Shown: positions 1 to 7,813, counted from the first letter of the stretch. The stretch is DNA of 21,063 nt from Rickettsiales bacterium (GCA_028289305.1 JANQQO010000272.1:1-21063); one strand, 5' to 3'. Program-made: numbers and translations. The notes: a model not told the origin generated them from the letters alone.

Positions 1-1
1 C

Positions 2-34
2 ACCGGCCTCACGCACACCGCGCTCTTCCCCTAG
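2..34 (+). CDS. 3' end of an upstream gene, product unknown
   Basis: An open frame entering from the left edge reads TGLTHTALFP and stops with TAG at 32-34. The stop sits on the AGGAG ribosome-binding site of the next gene, a spacing that suggests an operon with translational coupling. Only ten codons are visible, so no family can be named. The frame could be chance, because an open run of this length is not significant. The tight link to the following start is the only support. Confidence 0.35.
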   Translation, partial: TGLTHTALFP

Positions 35-42
35 GAGCATCC

Positions 43-567
43 ATGACTGATACGCCGCACATCCTGCCGTATAAAAACATCCTCCCAACCATTGCGGAAG
101 ATGCGTTTATCGCGCCAGGAGCGGTCGTCATTGGCGATCTGCATATCGGCAGCAAGAGTAATGTCTGGTTTGGTTGTGTCATTCGTGGCGATGTGAACAC
201 GATCCGCATCGGTGAACGCACCAATATTCAGGATGGCACGGTTATTCACGTCACTCGTAAAACCGGCCCTACCCGCATTGGCTCTGGCGTTACTATCGGC
301 CATATGGCACTGCTTCATGCGTGTACGCTGGAGGATGACTGCTTCATCGGCATGCAGGCCACGGTGATGGATGGTGCGGTGGTAGAAAGTGGTGCGATGG
401 TAGCGGCCGGTGCGCTGGTCACGCCGAATAAGCGCATTCCTTCAGGGCAAATCTGGGGTGGGAATCCGGCTAAATACCTGCGTGATCTCCGCCCAGAAGA
501 ACGTGAATTCATCGCCATCTCCGCCCAAAATTACGTGGAACTAGCAGCAGAATACAGGGAAATTTAG
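43..567 (+). CDS. Gamma-class carbonic anhydrase family protein (left-handed beta-helix)
   Basis: This 174-residue protein has the hexapeptide-repeat pattern of a left-handed beta-helix, typical of gamma carbonic anhydrases and the YrdA/PaaY group. Established members bind a metal through three histidines. The matching residues are H69 (in DGTVIHV), H87 (IGHMALLH) and H92. The conserved pairs R48/D50 (in RGDV) and Q63/D64 are also present, so the metal site looks intact. The acidic loop carrying the proton-shuttle glutamate of the archaeal enzyme Cam appears short here, as in many bacterial homologues whose hydratase activity is unproven. The start at 43 is supported by AGGAG five bases upstream. 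The likely role is a cytosolic metal-dependent carbonic anhydrase or related enzyme. The family call is firm but the substrate is not. Confidence 0.9.
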   Translation: MTDTPHILPYKNILPTIAEDAFIAPGAVVIGDLHIGSKSNVWFGCVIRGDVNTIRIGERTNIQDGTVIHVTRKTGPTRIGSGVTIGHMALLHACTLEDDCFIGMQATVMDGAVVESGAMVAAGALVTPNKRIPSGQIWGGNPAKYLRDLRPEEREFIAISAQNYVELAAEYREI

Positions 568-583
568 GTGTATAGGTAATCGG

Positions 584-705
584 CCATAAGGTGGAGAATG
601 TGCCGAAAATGCCTATTTCCGAGAACCGGAACGGATCGTAGGTATACTACCTGAGTACCGGAAGCGCAGGAAATAGGCATTTGCAGGCCATTAAACACCT
701 TATGG
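584..705. repeat. Large nested inverted repeat between convergent genes
   Basis: The arms start with CCATAAGGTG on each strand (584-593 and 705-696, exact). After a 14-base stretch of weak match they continue with AAATGCCTATTTCC (607-620 and 682-669, 14 of 14). The centre contains a small palindrome, AGGTA-TAC-TACCT, at 640-652. The argF stop codon lies inside the right arm. There is no T-tract of the kind a Rho-independent terminator would have. It may be a mobile palindromic element, a bidirectional RNA hairpin protecting both convergent transcripts, or a cruciform. The repeat itself is seen directly, but its role is unknown. Confidence 0.85.
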
Positions 706-1605
706 TAACGCGCCCAAGCACCAGCAGAGAATAGCCTTCTGCACATGCATGCGGTTTTCTGCTTCATCCCACACCACAGAATGCGCGCCGTCAATCACCG
801 TGTCGGTCACCTCATCCCCGCGATGTGCCGGTAGACAGTGCATAAACAGCGTATCTTTCTTCGCTAGCGCCATTAATTCATCATTTACCTGATACGGTTT
901 TAGCAATTCCCGCTTTTCTTCCGCATCTTCGTCTCCCATGGAAACCCAGGTATCGGTCGTCACTAAATCTGCGCTTTCCACCGCCTCTTTCGGCTCTTGG
1001 AACACCTGTACATTCGGGAAATTGCTCGGTGGCAATAACTCCTCAGGGCAGGCGATATGCAGGGTAAAGCCCAGCTTCTCCGCCGCCTGAATCCAGCTAT
1101 TCGCCATATTATTGCAGTCACCCACCCAGGCGATTGTCTTGCCTGCGATCGGCCCACGATGCTCTTCAAACGTCATCACATCCGCCATCAACTGGCATGG
1201 GTGGCTCATATCCGTCAGCCCATTGATCACTGGTACGGCACTGTATTTTGCCATTTCCAACAGCGTTTCGTGCTGAAAACAGCGGAACATAATAATATCA
1301 ACATAGCGCGATAGGGTACGCGCCGTGTCTGCAATGCTCTCGCCGCGGCCCATTTGGCTGCTCTGGCTATCCATAATCACCGCATGCCCGCCCAGTTGGT
1401 ACATCGCTACTTCAAATGATACCCGCGTGCGCGTTGAAGGCTTTTCAAACACCAGCGCTAAGGATTTTCCGCTCAGATGCGTCTGCCCTGCACCATTCTT
1501 GAACGCCTGCTTCATCTCCGCAGCCGCTGATAAGATCCGCTTAAGCTCCTCAGGAGCGGTTTCTGCAATATCTAAAAAATGCTGGTTCGTTGTCTCAGCC
1601 ACCAT
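700..1605 (-). CDS. argF: Ornithine carbamoyltransferase
   Basis: ArgF transfers the carbamoyl group of carbamoyl phosphate to ornithine, giving citrulline in arginine biosynthesis in the cytosol. The 301-residue product matches the family length. The carbamoyl-phosphate loop FEKPSTRTR lies at residues 53-61, and the ornithine-site motif HCLPAHRG with its catalytic cysteine at 256-263. I chose the ATG at 1605 over the longer in-frame start at 1650. It has AGGAAG upstream at good spacing, and the longer form would overlap argD and add residues foreign to the family. The gene follows argD by 19 bases on the same strand, so the two should be cotranscribed. The stop codon falls inside the inverted repeat at 584-705, so the last two codons and the stop are part of that element. 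Confidence 0.96.
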   Translation of the reverse strand: MVAETTNQHFLDIAETAPEELKRILSAAAEMKQAFKNGAGQTHLSGKSLALVFEKPSTRTRVSFEVAMYQLGGHAVIMDSQSSQMGRGESIADTARTLSRYVDIIMFRCFQHETLLEMAKYSAVPVINGLTDMSHPCQLMADVMTFEEHRGPIAGKTIAWVGDCNNMANSWIQAAEKLGFTLHIACPEELLPPSNFPNVQVFQEPKEAVESADLVTTDTWVSMGDEDAEEKRELLKPYQVNDELMALAKKDTLFMHCLPAHRGDEVTDTVIDGAHSVVWDEAENRMHVQKAILCWCLGALP

Positions 1606-1624
1606 ATCTTCCTTTTGCTGCAAC

Positions 1625-2800
1625 CTAACTGCTTGCACTATATTCCTCACATACGGTCGTCATAATCCCAATCGCTTCATCCACATGATCTTTTGTAATA
1701 ATCAGCGGTGGTAAGAGGCGGATTACGTTATCAGATGCTGGCGCAGTAAGCAACCTATGCTTTCGTAATGCCTGTAGAATTTCCACATTCGGCGCCTCTA
1801 ATAACATGCCTTGCATTAGCCCTTTGCCCCGCACACCCTTCACCACCTGCGGGTATTTTTCAGCAAGTGCTACAACCTCTTGTTGCAAATAATTGCCCAT
1901 ATCGGTGACATGCTGAAAAAACCCATCTTCCAGCATCACATCCAACACAGCATTGCACACCGCCAAGGCCAGCGGGTTGCTGCCGTAAGTAGAGCCATGG
2001 CTGCCGGGTTTCATACCCTTCGCCGCCTCATCATTCGCCAAGCACACACCTACCGGGAACCCATTCCCAATACCCTTCGCGCTCGACATAATATCCGGCG
2101 TCACGCTGCTCCATTCATGCGCGTAAAGCTTACCAGTCCGCCCCGCGCCGCATTGAATTTCATCAAACATCAGGAGCAATCCTTCTGCATCGCACAATTC
2201 TCGTAGCGCGTGTAAGAATTCCTCTGAAACGGGCTTAATCCCGCCTTCACCCAAGATAGGCTCAATTAATATCCCACCCGTTTGCGGTCCAACCGCCTCC
2301 TTCACCGCATCCAGATCTTCAAACGGCACCTGATCAAACCCATCTACGGCCGGCTCAAATCCTTTCAGCAGTTTTTCGCTCCCCGAAGCCGAAATCGCCG
2401 CCAATGTCCGCCCATGAAACGCACCTTGAAACGTGATGATCCGATATTTCTGCGGGTTGCCTGTTTCGTCATGATATTTCCGTATCATCTTCACGCCGCA
2501 CTCAATCGCCTCCGCGCCTGAGTTGCAGAAAAACGCCTTATCCGCAAAGCTATGCGCCGCGAGCCGGTCTGCCAGCTCTTCTAGCCCAGGAATACGATAC
2601 ATATTCGAGACATGCCATAATTTCTCCGCCTGATTTTTTAGCGCCTCTACCACATGCGGGTGGCCATGCCCCAGCGCATTCACCGCAATACCAGCAGCAA
2701 AATCCAGATAGCGCTCACCTTCGGGCGTGTGAAGATACACCCCTTCGCCGCGCTCAAAGAACAGATCCGAACGATTATATACTGGTAAAACGTGTGACAC
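1625..2800 (-). CDS. argD: Acetylornithine/succinyldiaminopimelate aminotransferase
   Basis: This is a class III, fold-type I PLP-dependent aminotransferase of 391 residues. It converts N-acetylglutamate semialdehyde to N-acetylornithine, and in many bacteria it also makes succinyldiaminopimelate for lysine. Visible motifs are FCNSGAEAIE (residues 91-100), the cofactor aspartate in FDEIQCGAGRTG (D213), and the Schiff-base lysine K242 in SSAKGIGNGFPVG. The start is GTG at 2800, preceded by GAGGGAG. No ATG is available without losing conserved N-terminal sequence. A strong promoter at 2854-2881 lies upstream, so argD-argF probably forms a two-gene unit independent of the permease gene before it. 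Confidence 0.95.
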   Translation of the reverse strand: MSHVLPVYNRSDLFFERGEGVYLHTPEGERYLDFAAGIAVNALGHGHPHVVEALKNQAEKLWHVSNMYRIPGLEELADRLAAHSFADKAFFCNSGAEAIECGVKMIRKYHDETGNPQKYRIITFQGAFHGRTLAAISASGSEKLLKGFEPAVDGFDQVPFEDLDAVKEAVGPQTGGILIEPILGEGGIKPVSEEFLHALRELCDAEGLLLMFDEIQCGAGRTGKLYAHEWSSVTPDIMSSAKGIGNGFPVGVCLANDEAAKGMKPGSHGSTYGSNPLALAVCNAVLDVMLEDGFFQHVTDMGNYLQQEVVALAEKYPQVVKGVRGKGLMQGMLLEAPNVEILQALRKHRLLTAPASDNVIRLLPPLIITKDHVDEAIGIMTTVCEEYSASS

Positions 2801-2833
2801 TATCTCCCTCGTTTTGTGTAATTACGTATAGTC

Positions 2834-2847
2834 CCGCTAAAAAGCGG
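2834..2847 (-). promoter_or_regulatory. Small hairpin in the argD leader
   Basis: CCGCT-AAAA-AGCGG forms a five-base-pair stem with a four-base loop. It lies just downstream of the predicted argD promoter and therefore in the mRNA leader. There is no T-tract directly after it on the minus strand and no arginine-codon leader peptide that I can see. A regulatory role is a guess. Confidence 0.35.
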
Positions 2848-2853
2848 AGGAGT

Positions 2854-2881
2854 ATTATCCCTGACATAAAAGAAAAGTCAA
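2854..2881 (-). promoter_or_regulatory. Sigma-70-type promoter for argD-argF
   Basis: On the minus strand, TTGACT (2881-2876, five of six matches to the -35 consensus) is followed after 16 bases by GATAAT (2859-2854, five of six matches to the -10). It lies in the gap between the ABC permease and argD. A start of transcription near 2847 would give a leader of about 47 bases. Confidence 0.7.
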
Positions 2882-2911
2882 TTACCGAACCAGCCTGCTT
2901 TCCAGCCTGCT

Positions 2912-3694
2912 CTATGTTTTTAGGCGATAGCCTCGCGCCACGATCATGTGCGCTGCAACCCACAGCACCACGTTACACGCCGTCAGAAACACCATGCCTG
3001 TCGCCAAATCCCCGTCATGATACCCCGTCATGCTATAGCGAAAGCCATCGAGCATATAAAAAAACGGGTTATAGAGGCTAATCGTATACCAGATTTCCGG
3101 CAGGCTCTTCACCGAATAAAACGTACCAGAGAGAAAAACCAGCGGCGTAATCACATAGGTTGTCACCGCCGACATCTGATCAAACGTTTCCGCAACAATA
3201 CCCGCCAGTAGGCCCAGCAGTGCCACCAGCAGCGTTGCAGAAAACGTATAAAATATGAGCATCACCACATCATGCACACCCAAATCCACAAACGGGATAA
3301 TCGATAAGCCCACCATCAGCCCTACGATAGCGCCGCGCGTCACTCCCGCCATCACCATGCAAAACGTCATCTCTCCTGCCGTAATCGGCGGCATGAGGTA
3401 ATCAATAATAATCCCAATCACCTTGCCCATAATCAGCGCAGAGGAGGTGTTCGCAAAGGCATGCTGAATCATCGACATCATAATCAGCCCCGGCGCCATA
3501 AATTGCACAAAAGGGATGCCGCCAATCTCGTTCACGCGCTCACCCAGCGCCAGCGAAAACACTGCCAGCAAGAGCAGCGAGTTCACCACCGGCGCAACCA
3601 GCGTCTGGTTATATACTTTTAAAAAACGGCTGACTTCTTTGAAATACAGCGTGCGAATGCCGAGCCAGTTTGGTGTGTATTGCAAAATCCCCAT
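2912..3694 (-). CDS. ABC-2 type transporter permease
   Basis: This 260-residue integral membrane protein has about six hydrophobic segments. Its layout matches ABC-2 permeases of the YadH/NodJ type: an amphipathic N-terminus, then the stretch QFMAPGLIMMSMIQHAF near residues 85-101, and an export-type C-terminal half with VVFLSGTFYSVKSLP-like sequence. Such permeases dimerise and need a separate ATP-binding subunit to export drugs, polysaccharides or lipids. No ATPase gene is adjacent on either side, which is unusual for this family. GAGG stands 11 bases before the ATG at 3694. The family is confident and the substrate unknown. Confidence 0.88.
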   Translation of the reverse strand: MGILQYTPNWLGIRTLYFKEVSRFLKVYNQTLVAPVVNSLLLLAVFSLALGERVNEIGGIPFVQFMAPGLIMMSMIQHAFANTSSALIMGKVIGIIIDYLMPPITAGEMTFCMVMAGVTRGAIVGLMVGLSIIPFVDLGVHDVVMLIFYTFSATLLVALLGLLAGIVAETFDQMSAVTTYVITPLVFLSGTFYSVKSLPEIWYTISLYNPFFYMLDGFRYSMTGYHDGDLATGMVFLTACNVVLWVAAHMIVARGYRLKT

Positions 3695-3739
3695 GCGCGT
3701 GATGCCTCTTTGATACTAACGAGGCGCATCATAAGCGCA

Positions 3740-4426
3740 TTATGCGGAGACGTCTACCGTCTCTCCGCTTGGTGTCACATTTTTATTGCTGTCAAATCCG
3801 AGAGTCTGCTGCTGCGCCAAGCGTGCGGCAGCAAAGTCTTGTGCAGAAGCATCACCCGGCGCAGTAGCGGCATTCACAAAGCTGATTGCTTCTCTATTCG
3901 CCTGTTCTGGGTCTGCGCCACTAGAGGTTTGCACATTTACCTGCCCACCCACAGCGTAATATTTTCCATCCGGCCCTACGGTATAGTCAAATTCCGGTGT
4001 GCCCACAGCAAGTCCTCCTGCCGCGCGGAAATGCTGCGCTTCATGTCGGCGCACCGAGGCATCTGTCGCCACTAATTCACGAATAATCGCCTGCTCTTCT
4101 GCATTCACGCTAAACACATCCGCCTCCTCACTCGGCGTCAGCACCAATAACGCTGGGGCAGGGGAGGGCGCTGCTGCACGATTTGCCACATCACCTTGCG
4201 TTTGCGCTGCCGCTCCGGCATTCACACGTTCAGTCGTGGTGACCGTTGCACTTGCTACTTGCAAATTCCCGCTCGCATCCACGCCATATTGATACTGTAC
4301 CGCCACATCCGCACCACCTGCTGCGGCCACCGCACGCCGCACGCCAAATGCCACGTCATTCGCCGCACGCGCTTGCTGCGCCTGCGCTGTCGCTAGATTC
4401 AAGGATTGCTGTATATCAGAAACCAT
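3740..4426 (-). CDS. SprA-related family protein, putative metalloprotease
   Basis: The 228-residue product carries the zinc-protease-like signature HEAQH (HExxH, residues 128-132) within DASVRRHEAQHFRAAGG. It is followed by TPEFDYTVGPDGKYYAVGG and a conserved C-terminal stretch that includes ASAQDFAAARLAQ. This arrangement is characteristic of the SprA-related family (putative metalloprotease, CJM1_0395 type). Peptidase activity has not, to my knowledge, been established for the family. The N-terminal third is Ala/Gln-rich and poorly conserved in appearance. There is no signal peptide or membrane segment. I chose the ATG at 4426 because GGGGGTG precedes it. A longer ATG start at 4459 has no ribosome-binding site, and its extra codons overlap a leader hairpin. 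The family call is good and the function unknown. Confidence 0.8.
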   Translation of the reverse strand: MVSDIQQSLNLATAQAQQARAANDVAFGVRRAVAAAGGADVAVQYQYGVDASGNLQVASATVTTTERVNAGAAAQTQGDVANRAAAPSPAPALLVLTPSEEADVFSVNAEEQAIIRELVATDASVRRHEAQHFRAAGGLAVGTPEFDYTVGPDGKYYAVGGQVNVQTSSGADPEQANREAISFVNAATAPGDASAQDFAAARLAQQQTLGFDSNKNVTPSGETVDVSA

Positions 4427-4428
4427 CA

Positions 4429-4449
4429 CACCCCCGCTTAACAGGGGTG
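4429..4449 (-). promoter_or_regulatory. Leader hairpin covering the ribosome-binding site
   Basis: On the minus strand CACCCC (4449-4444) can pair with GGGGTG (4434-4429) across a nine-base loop. The 3' arm is the Shine-Dalgarno-like G-run directly before the ATG at 4426. A TATACT box lies immediately upstream (about 4457-4452), without a convincing -35. The hairpin would hide the ribosome-binding site. Whether this controls translation is inference. Confidence 0.4.
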
Positions 4450-4502
4450 AGTATAGCATGTTTTTTACAAGAAAGATCTCTTAAGTTTCATGAAACAGAC
4501 AT

Positions 4503-4536
4503 AAAAAAGCGCCCGCCACCATAATGGTAGCGGGCG
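4503..4536 (-). terminator. Rho-independent terminator after the membrane protein gene
   Basis: On the minus strand the stem is CGCCCGC, one mismatch, then ACC, with loop ATTAT and the complementary arm. It is followed by GC and TTTTTT (4508-4503). It lies 29 bases past the stop at 4565 and separates that gene from the SprA-related gene. Confidence 0.85.
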
Positions 4537-4564
4537 TTTAGATGTTAAATGCGCTCAGTGCTTT

Positions 4565-5311
4565 TCAGCTTTTCTTCCCTAGCTTGTAGAAGAAGAAAAT
4601 GAATAGCGTGAGCTCCAAGGCTACCGTGTAGGGGTTAAACTCCACGGTCAGGTTCACCACGTAGCCCCAGATGCCTATGGAATACAGAGTGGTAAAAATC
4701 CAACTCTTGTAGTCGATCAGATGGAACATCTGGCCGAAGAAGCAGGTGAGGATCATGATCCCCGCTACGTTCCCGGCGTAGTGGAAGATGTGCTCGCCAA
4801 ATTGTTGAGCCACGTCCATCACGCCTGGCCAAATAAACCATACAACCGCCAGCAACACCAGCTGCACAGAGCCGACTATCACTAGAAAACGCGTGAAAGT
4901 TGGCGGGGCATAGCCAGTAGGAACATCCTCAACCTCATACCGTGACTGAAGAGCCACAAAGTTAATGAGGCCATACAACCCCACCGCTGTGTAGACGGCG
5001 TCCAACGTAATGCCGTTGGGGTTGTAATAGTGGCCGAACGACACCAAGTGCATAAACGCTCCCAGTGTGTTCAGACTGATGAACCAGGGATTTTTGTCTG
5101 CCCTGGGGCCATACATCCCTGATTTCAGTGCGATCACCGTCATGGCAATCAGTGTTAACCCTCCAAACCCCATTACGTCGTAAAAGAGTTTGGGCAGGTC
5201 CGCTCGTTCTGCCAGGCGCTTCCATACATCTGGCATGAACTGGAGTACAAAAAGGAACAGCACCGTTGCTCCGATGAGGGCAAGAAAGCCCTTCGCCATT
5301 GCATTTCTCAT
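4565..5311 (-). CDS. Polytopic membrane protein of unknown function
   Basis: I do not recognise this 248-residue protein. It has about seven hydrophobic segments, at roughly residues 7-26, 46-63, 78-95, 104-121, 142-162, 178-198 and 207-242 (the last probably two helices). Histidines lie in or near the membrane at H88, H94, H174, H177 and H197, in FMHLVSFGHYY, GEHIFHYAG and QMFHLIDY. That spacing could suit heme or metal binding, but nothing here proves it. The ATG at 5311 has GAGG seven bases upstream, whereas the TTG directly before it is too close to that site. The gene stands alone, with its own terminator at 4503-4536 and a 272-bp AT-rich gap upstream. Its CTG/GTG-rich codon choice looks somewhat different from its neighbours. 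Confidence 0.75.
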   Translation of the reverse strand: MRNAMAKGFLALIGATVLFLFVLQFMPDVWKRLAERADLPKLFYDVMGFGGLTLIAMTVIALKSGMYGPRADKNPWFISLNTLGAFMHLVSFGHYYNPNGITLDAVYTAVGLYGLINFVALQSRYEVEDVPTGYAPPTFTRFLVIVGSVQLVLLAVVWFIWPGVMDVAQQFGEHIFHYAGNVAGIMILTCFFGQMFHLIDYKSWIFTTLYSIGIWGYVVNLTVEFNPYTVALELTLFIFFFYKLGKKS

Positions 5312-5583
5312 CAATACACCTCATTTCTTTCTTGAGGACTAAGCTCCTTTTGGGAGCAAAAAAAACAGAAAACATAATATGTCAAACGACGCACCGCCCC
5401 CGGCGGTGTGCCGTATTATTTTTTTCTAAACGTGAGTACACGAAAATACGTGTTATTTATGACATAAAAATCAATAAAAGTCAACAAGAAATGCGGATTT
5501 TGTTGTTTTTTCTGCGCACAACAAAAAAGCGCGTGTTTTCACACGCGCTTTCACATCAATCTATTGATATCTAGTAGAAAATC
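5312..5583. other. AT-rich intergenic region with several hairpins
   Basis: This 272-bp gap lies between the pnp stop and the start of the membrane protein gene, both on the minus strand. It holds the pnp terminator (5523-5551), a GC-rich hairpin CACCGCC-CCC-GGCGGTG (5392-5408), and a small hairpin GCTCC-TTTTG-GGAGC (about 5343-5357) flanked by an A-run. On the minus strand TTGACT (near 5480) and TTGACA (5385-5380) resemble -35 boxes, but neither has a good -10 at the right distance. I see no convincing small gene. Confidence 0.6.
5523..5551 (-). terminator. Rho-independent terminator after pnp
   Basis: GCGCGTGT-TTTC-ACACGCGC is a perfect eight-base-pair stem (5529-5548), extended by flanking A/T pairs. 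On the minus strand it runs into TTTTTT (5528-5523). It lies 33 bases beyond the pnp stop codon and closes the long translation/RNA cluster. Confidence 0.92.
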
Positions 5584-7728
5584 CTAGTTAAAGCGGCGTT
5601 TTCTGGGGCGGCTTTCGGGGAATTGGTCCGAAATATCTTCGCCGCTATCTTGATCCACCACTTTCATGCTGAGGCGTACTTTACCACGCTCGATTTCCAG
5701 CACTTTCACCTTTACCTCATCACCTTCCTGTACAACGTCTTGCACTTCGCTAACCCGGTAATCAGCGAGTTCGCTGATATGCACCAGGCCATCTTGCTTC
5801 GGCAGTACATTTACAAAAGCGCCGAAATCAACAATCTTTACTACTTTACCATCATAAATCTTGCCAATTTCCAACTCAGCCGTGATGTCGCTGATCATCG
5901 CTTGCGCCTTTTTCGCTTGCGCGTCATTTGCCGCAGCGATGGTCACCGTGCCATCATCCTGAATGTCGATTTTTGCGCCACTCTGCTCGCAAATATCACG
6001 AATTACTGCACCTCCTGGGCCGATAATTTCACGAATCTTGTCTTTCGCTACGGTCACAAACGTAATCTTCGGTGCGTTCTCAGAAACATCACCACGCGCT
6101 TCGGTTAGCGCCTCGGCCATTTTTTCCAAGATATGCGCACGGCCTTCATGTGCCTGTTCCAGCGCTTGTTGCATGATATCGCTGGTGATGCCATCAATCT
6201 TGATATCCATCTGCAGCGAGGTGATGCCTTCTGCCGTACCAGCCACTTTGAAGTCCATATCACCGAGGTGATCTTCATCACCCATAATGTCGGACAACAC
6301 AGCGAAATCATCGCCTTCTTTAATCAGCCCCATCGCAATGCCCGACACAGCCGCCTTCAGCGGTACACCGGCATCCATCAGCGCCAGAGAAGAGCCACAT
6401 ACGGTTGCCATCGAAGAGGAGCCATTTGACTCGGTAATCTCCGATACGATACGAATTGTATACGGGAAATCTTCCTTGCTCGGCATCAGCGGGCGCAATG
6501 CGCGCCAGGCCAATTTACCATGGCCAATCTCACGCCGGCCAGGGCTTTTTAGGAAGCTTGCTTCACCCACTGAATAAGGCGGGAAGTTATAATGCAGCAT
6601 AAAATGCTCGGTTGTTTCACCTTCTAGCGCGTCAATACGCTGCTCATCCTGCCCGGTGCCCAGCGTGGTAACGACCAGCGCTTGCGTTTCACCACGTGTG
6701 AACAGTGCCGAGCCATGTGTACGCGGTAAAAACCCAACTTCAGAGACAATGTCGCGCACATCCGCATTACCGCGGCCGTCAATACGCTTGCCGCCAGAAA
6801 TGATGTTGCCGCGCACAATTTCTTTCTCCAGCTTCTTGATGCAGCCATTCACCGCATTCGCATCAAAATCCTCACCCGCTTCTTCTTCCAGCGTGGTCAC
6901 AATCTTCTCGCGAATCTCGGCAAGCTTTTCACTGCGCTCTTGCTTTTCTTGAATCTTATACGCCTTCTGCATGTCTTTTTCACCCAGCGAGGCGACTTTT
7001 TTCTTAATATCGCTGTGGTCTTTTTCTTCTACTTCCCAGCGCTCTTTGCCGCATTCTTTCGCCAATTCATTGATCAGCTTAATCACCGGCTGCATTTCTT
7101 TATGTCCGAAATTCACTGCGCCCAGCATATCTTTTTCGCTGAGCTCATGCGCTTCTGATTCCACCATCATCACCGAGCTTTCTGTAGCGGCTACAGTCAG
7201 TTCCAAATCGCTTTCTTTGGTCTCTTCAATGGTTGGGTTCAGCACGTATTTCCCTTCAATCATCCCCACTTTCGCGCCGCCAATCGGCCCATTGAAAGGA
7301 ATGCCAGAAATAGCCAGCGCCGCAGAGGCGCCAACAATTGCTGGGATATCAGAATCCGTTTCCAGATCATGCGATAATACCGTGCAGATCACCTGCGTTT
7401 CGTTATAAAACCCGTCTTGAAAAAGCGGGCGAATCGGCCGATCAATCAGTCGGGAAAGCAGCGTTTCCTTCTCTGAAGGGCGTCCTTCGCGTTTAAAGAA
7501 ACCGCCAGGGATTTTCCCAGCGGCAAACGTCTTTTCTTGATAATTCACAGTCAGCGGGAAGAAATCAATATCGTCCCGTGCCTGTTTTTGTGCCACTGCC
7601 GTACAGAGCAGCGATGTTTCACCATATTTAATATATACCGCACCATCTGCTTGTCTTGCAAAGCGGCCTGTTTCAATTTCCAGGGTTCTTCCACCCCATT
7701 CGATCGATTTTTTTACAATAGTAAACAT
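5584..7728 (-). CDS. pnp: Polynucleotide phosphorylase
   Basis: PNPase degrades RNA 3' to 5' by phosphorolysis, releasing nucleoside diphosphates. It works as a ring-shaped trimer and often associates with RNase E. The 714-residue length is normal. Order of domains: RNase PH-like domain 1 with FFKREGRPSEKE (residues 77-88), an alpha-helical linker, RNase PH-like domain 2 with the metal/catalytic aspartates in GDEDHLGDMDFK (about 481-492), a KH domain with IIGPGGAVIR (about 566-575), and an S1 domain (about 622-690) with DGLVHISEL. The ATG at 7728 has GAGG eight bases upstream. The gene follows rpsO, as in many proteobacteria. The 118-base gap contains two hairpins, which would suit the autoregulation known for E. 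coli pnp. Confidence 0.98.
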   Translation of the reverse strand: MFTIVKKSIEWGGRTLEIETGRFARQADGAVYIKYGETSLLCTAVAQKQARDDIDFFPLTVNYQEKTFAAGKIPGGFFKREGRPSEKETLLSRLIDRPIRPLFQDGFYNETQVICTVLSHDLETDSDIPAIVGASAALAISGIPFNGPIGGAKVGMIEGKYVLNPTIEETKESDLELTVAATESSVMMVESEAHELSEKDMLGAVNFGHKEMQPVIKLINELAKECGKERWEVEEKDHSDIKKKVASLGEKDMQKAYKIQEKQERSEKLAEIREKIVTTLEEEAGEDFDANAVNGCIKKLEKEIVRGNIISGGKRIDGRGNADVRDIVSEVGFLPRTHGSALFTRGETQALVVTTLGTGQDEQRIDALEGETTEHFMLHYNFPPYSVGEASFLKSPGRREIGHGKLAWRALRPLMPSKEDFPYTIRIVSEITESNGSSSMATVCGSSLALMDAGVPLKAAVSGIAMGLIKEGDDFAVLSDIMGDEDHLGDMDFKVAGTAEGITSLQMDIKIDGITSDIMQQALEQAHEGRAHILEKMAEALTEARGDVSENAPKITFVTVAKDKIREIIGPGGAVIRDICEQSGAKIDIQDDGTVTIAAANDAQAKKAQAMISDITAELEIGKIYDGKVVKIVDFGAFVNVLPKQDGLVHISELADYRVSEVQDVVQEGDEVKVKVLEIERGKVRLSMKVVDQDSGEDISDQFPESRPRKRRFN

Positions 7729-7783
7729 ATGCTTGCCTCAACCTTTCTTAAAAAATATTTCCATCTTTTTACAATTAAACTAC

Positions 7784-7802
7784 GCCCGTAGAAACTATGG
7801 GC
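7784..7802 (-). promoter_or_regulatory. Hairpin in the pnp leader
   Basis: GCCCATAG-TTT-CTACGGGC on the minus strand forms an eight-base-pair stem with one A-C mismatch, 56 bases before the pnp start. In E. coli the pnp leader is cut in a stem by RNase III and PNPase then represses its own mRNA. A similar role here is inference from position only. Confidence 0.4.
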
Positions 7803-7813
7803 AATGTGCTAGA

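Noticed and set aside
5392..5408. GC hairpin followed by a T-run on the plus strand, resembling a terminator
   Set aside because: The T-run begins about eleven bases after the stem and no plus-strand gene ends upstream, so I keep it only as an unexplained hairpin.
5299..5574. 91-codon plus-strand frame in the pnp/membrane-protein gap
   Set aside because: It covers the terminator and AT-rich hairpins, starts inside the opposite gene and has no ribosome-binding site or plausible composition.
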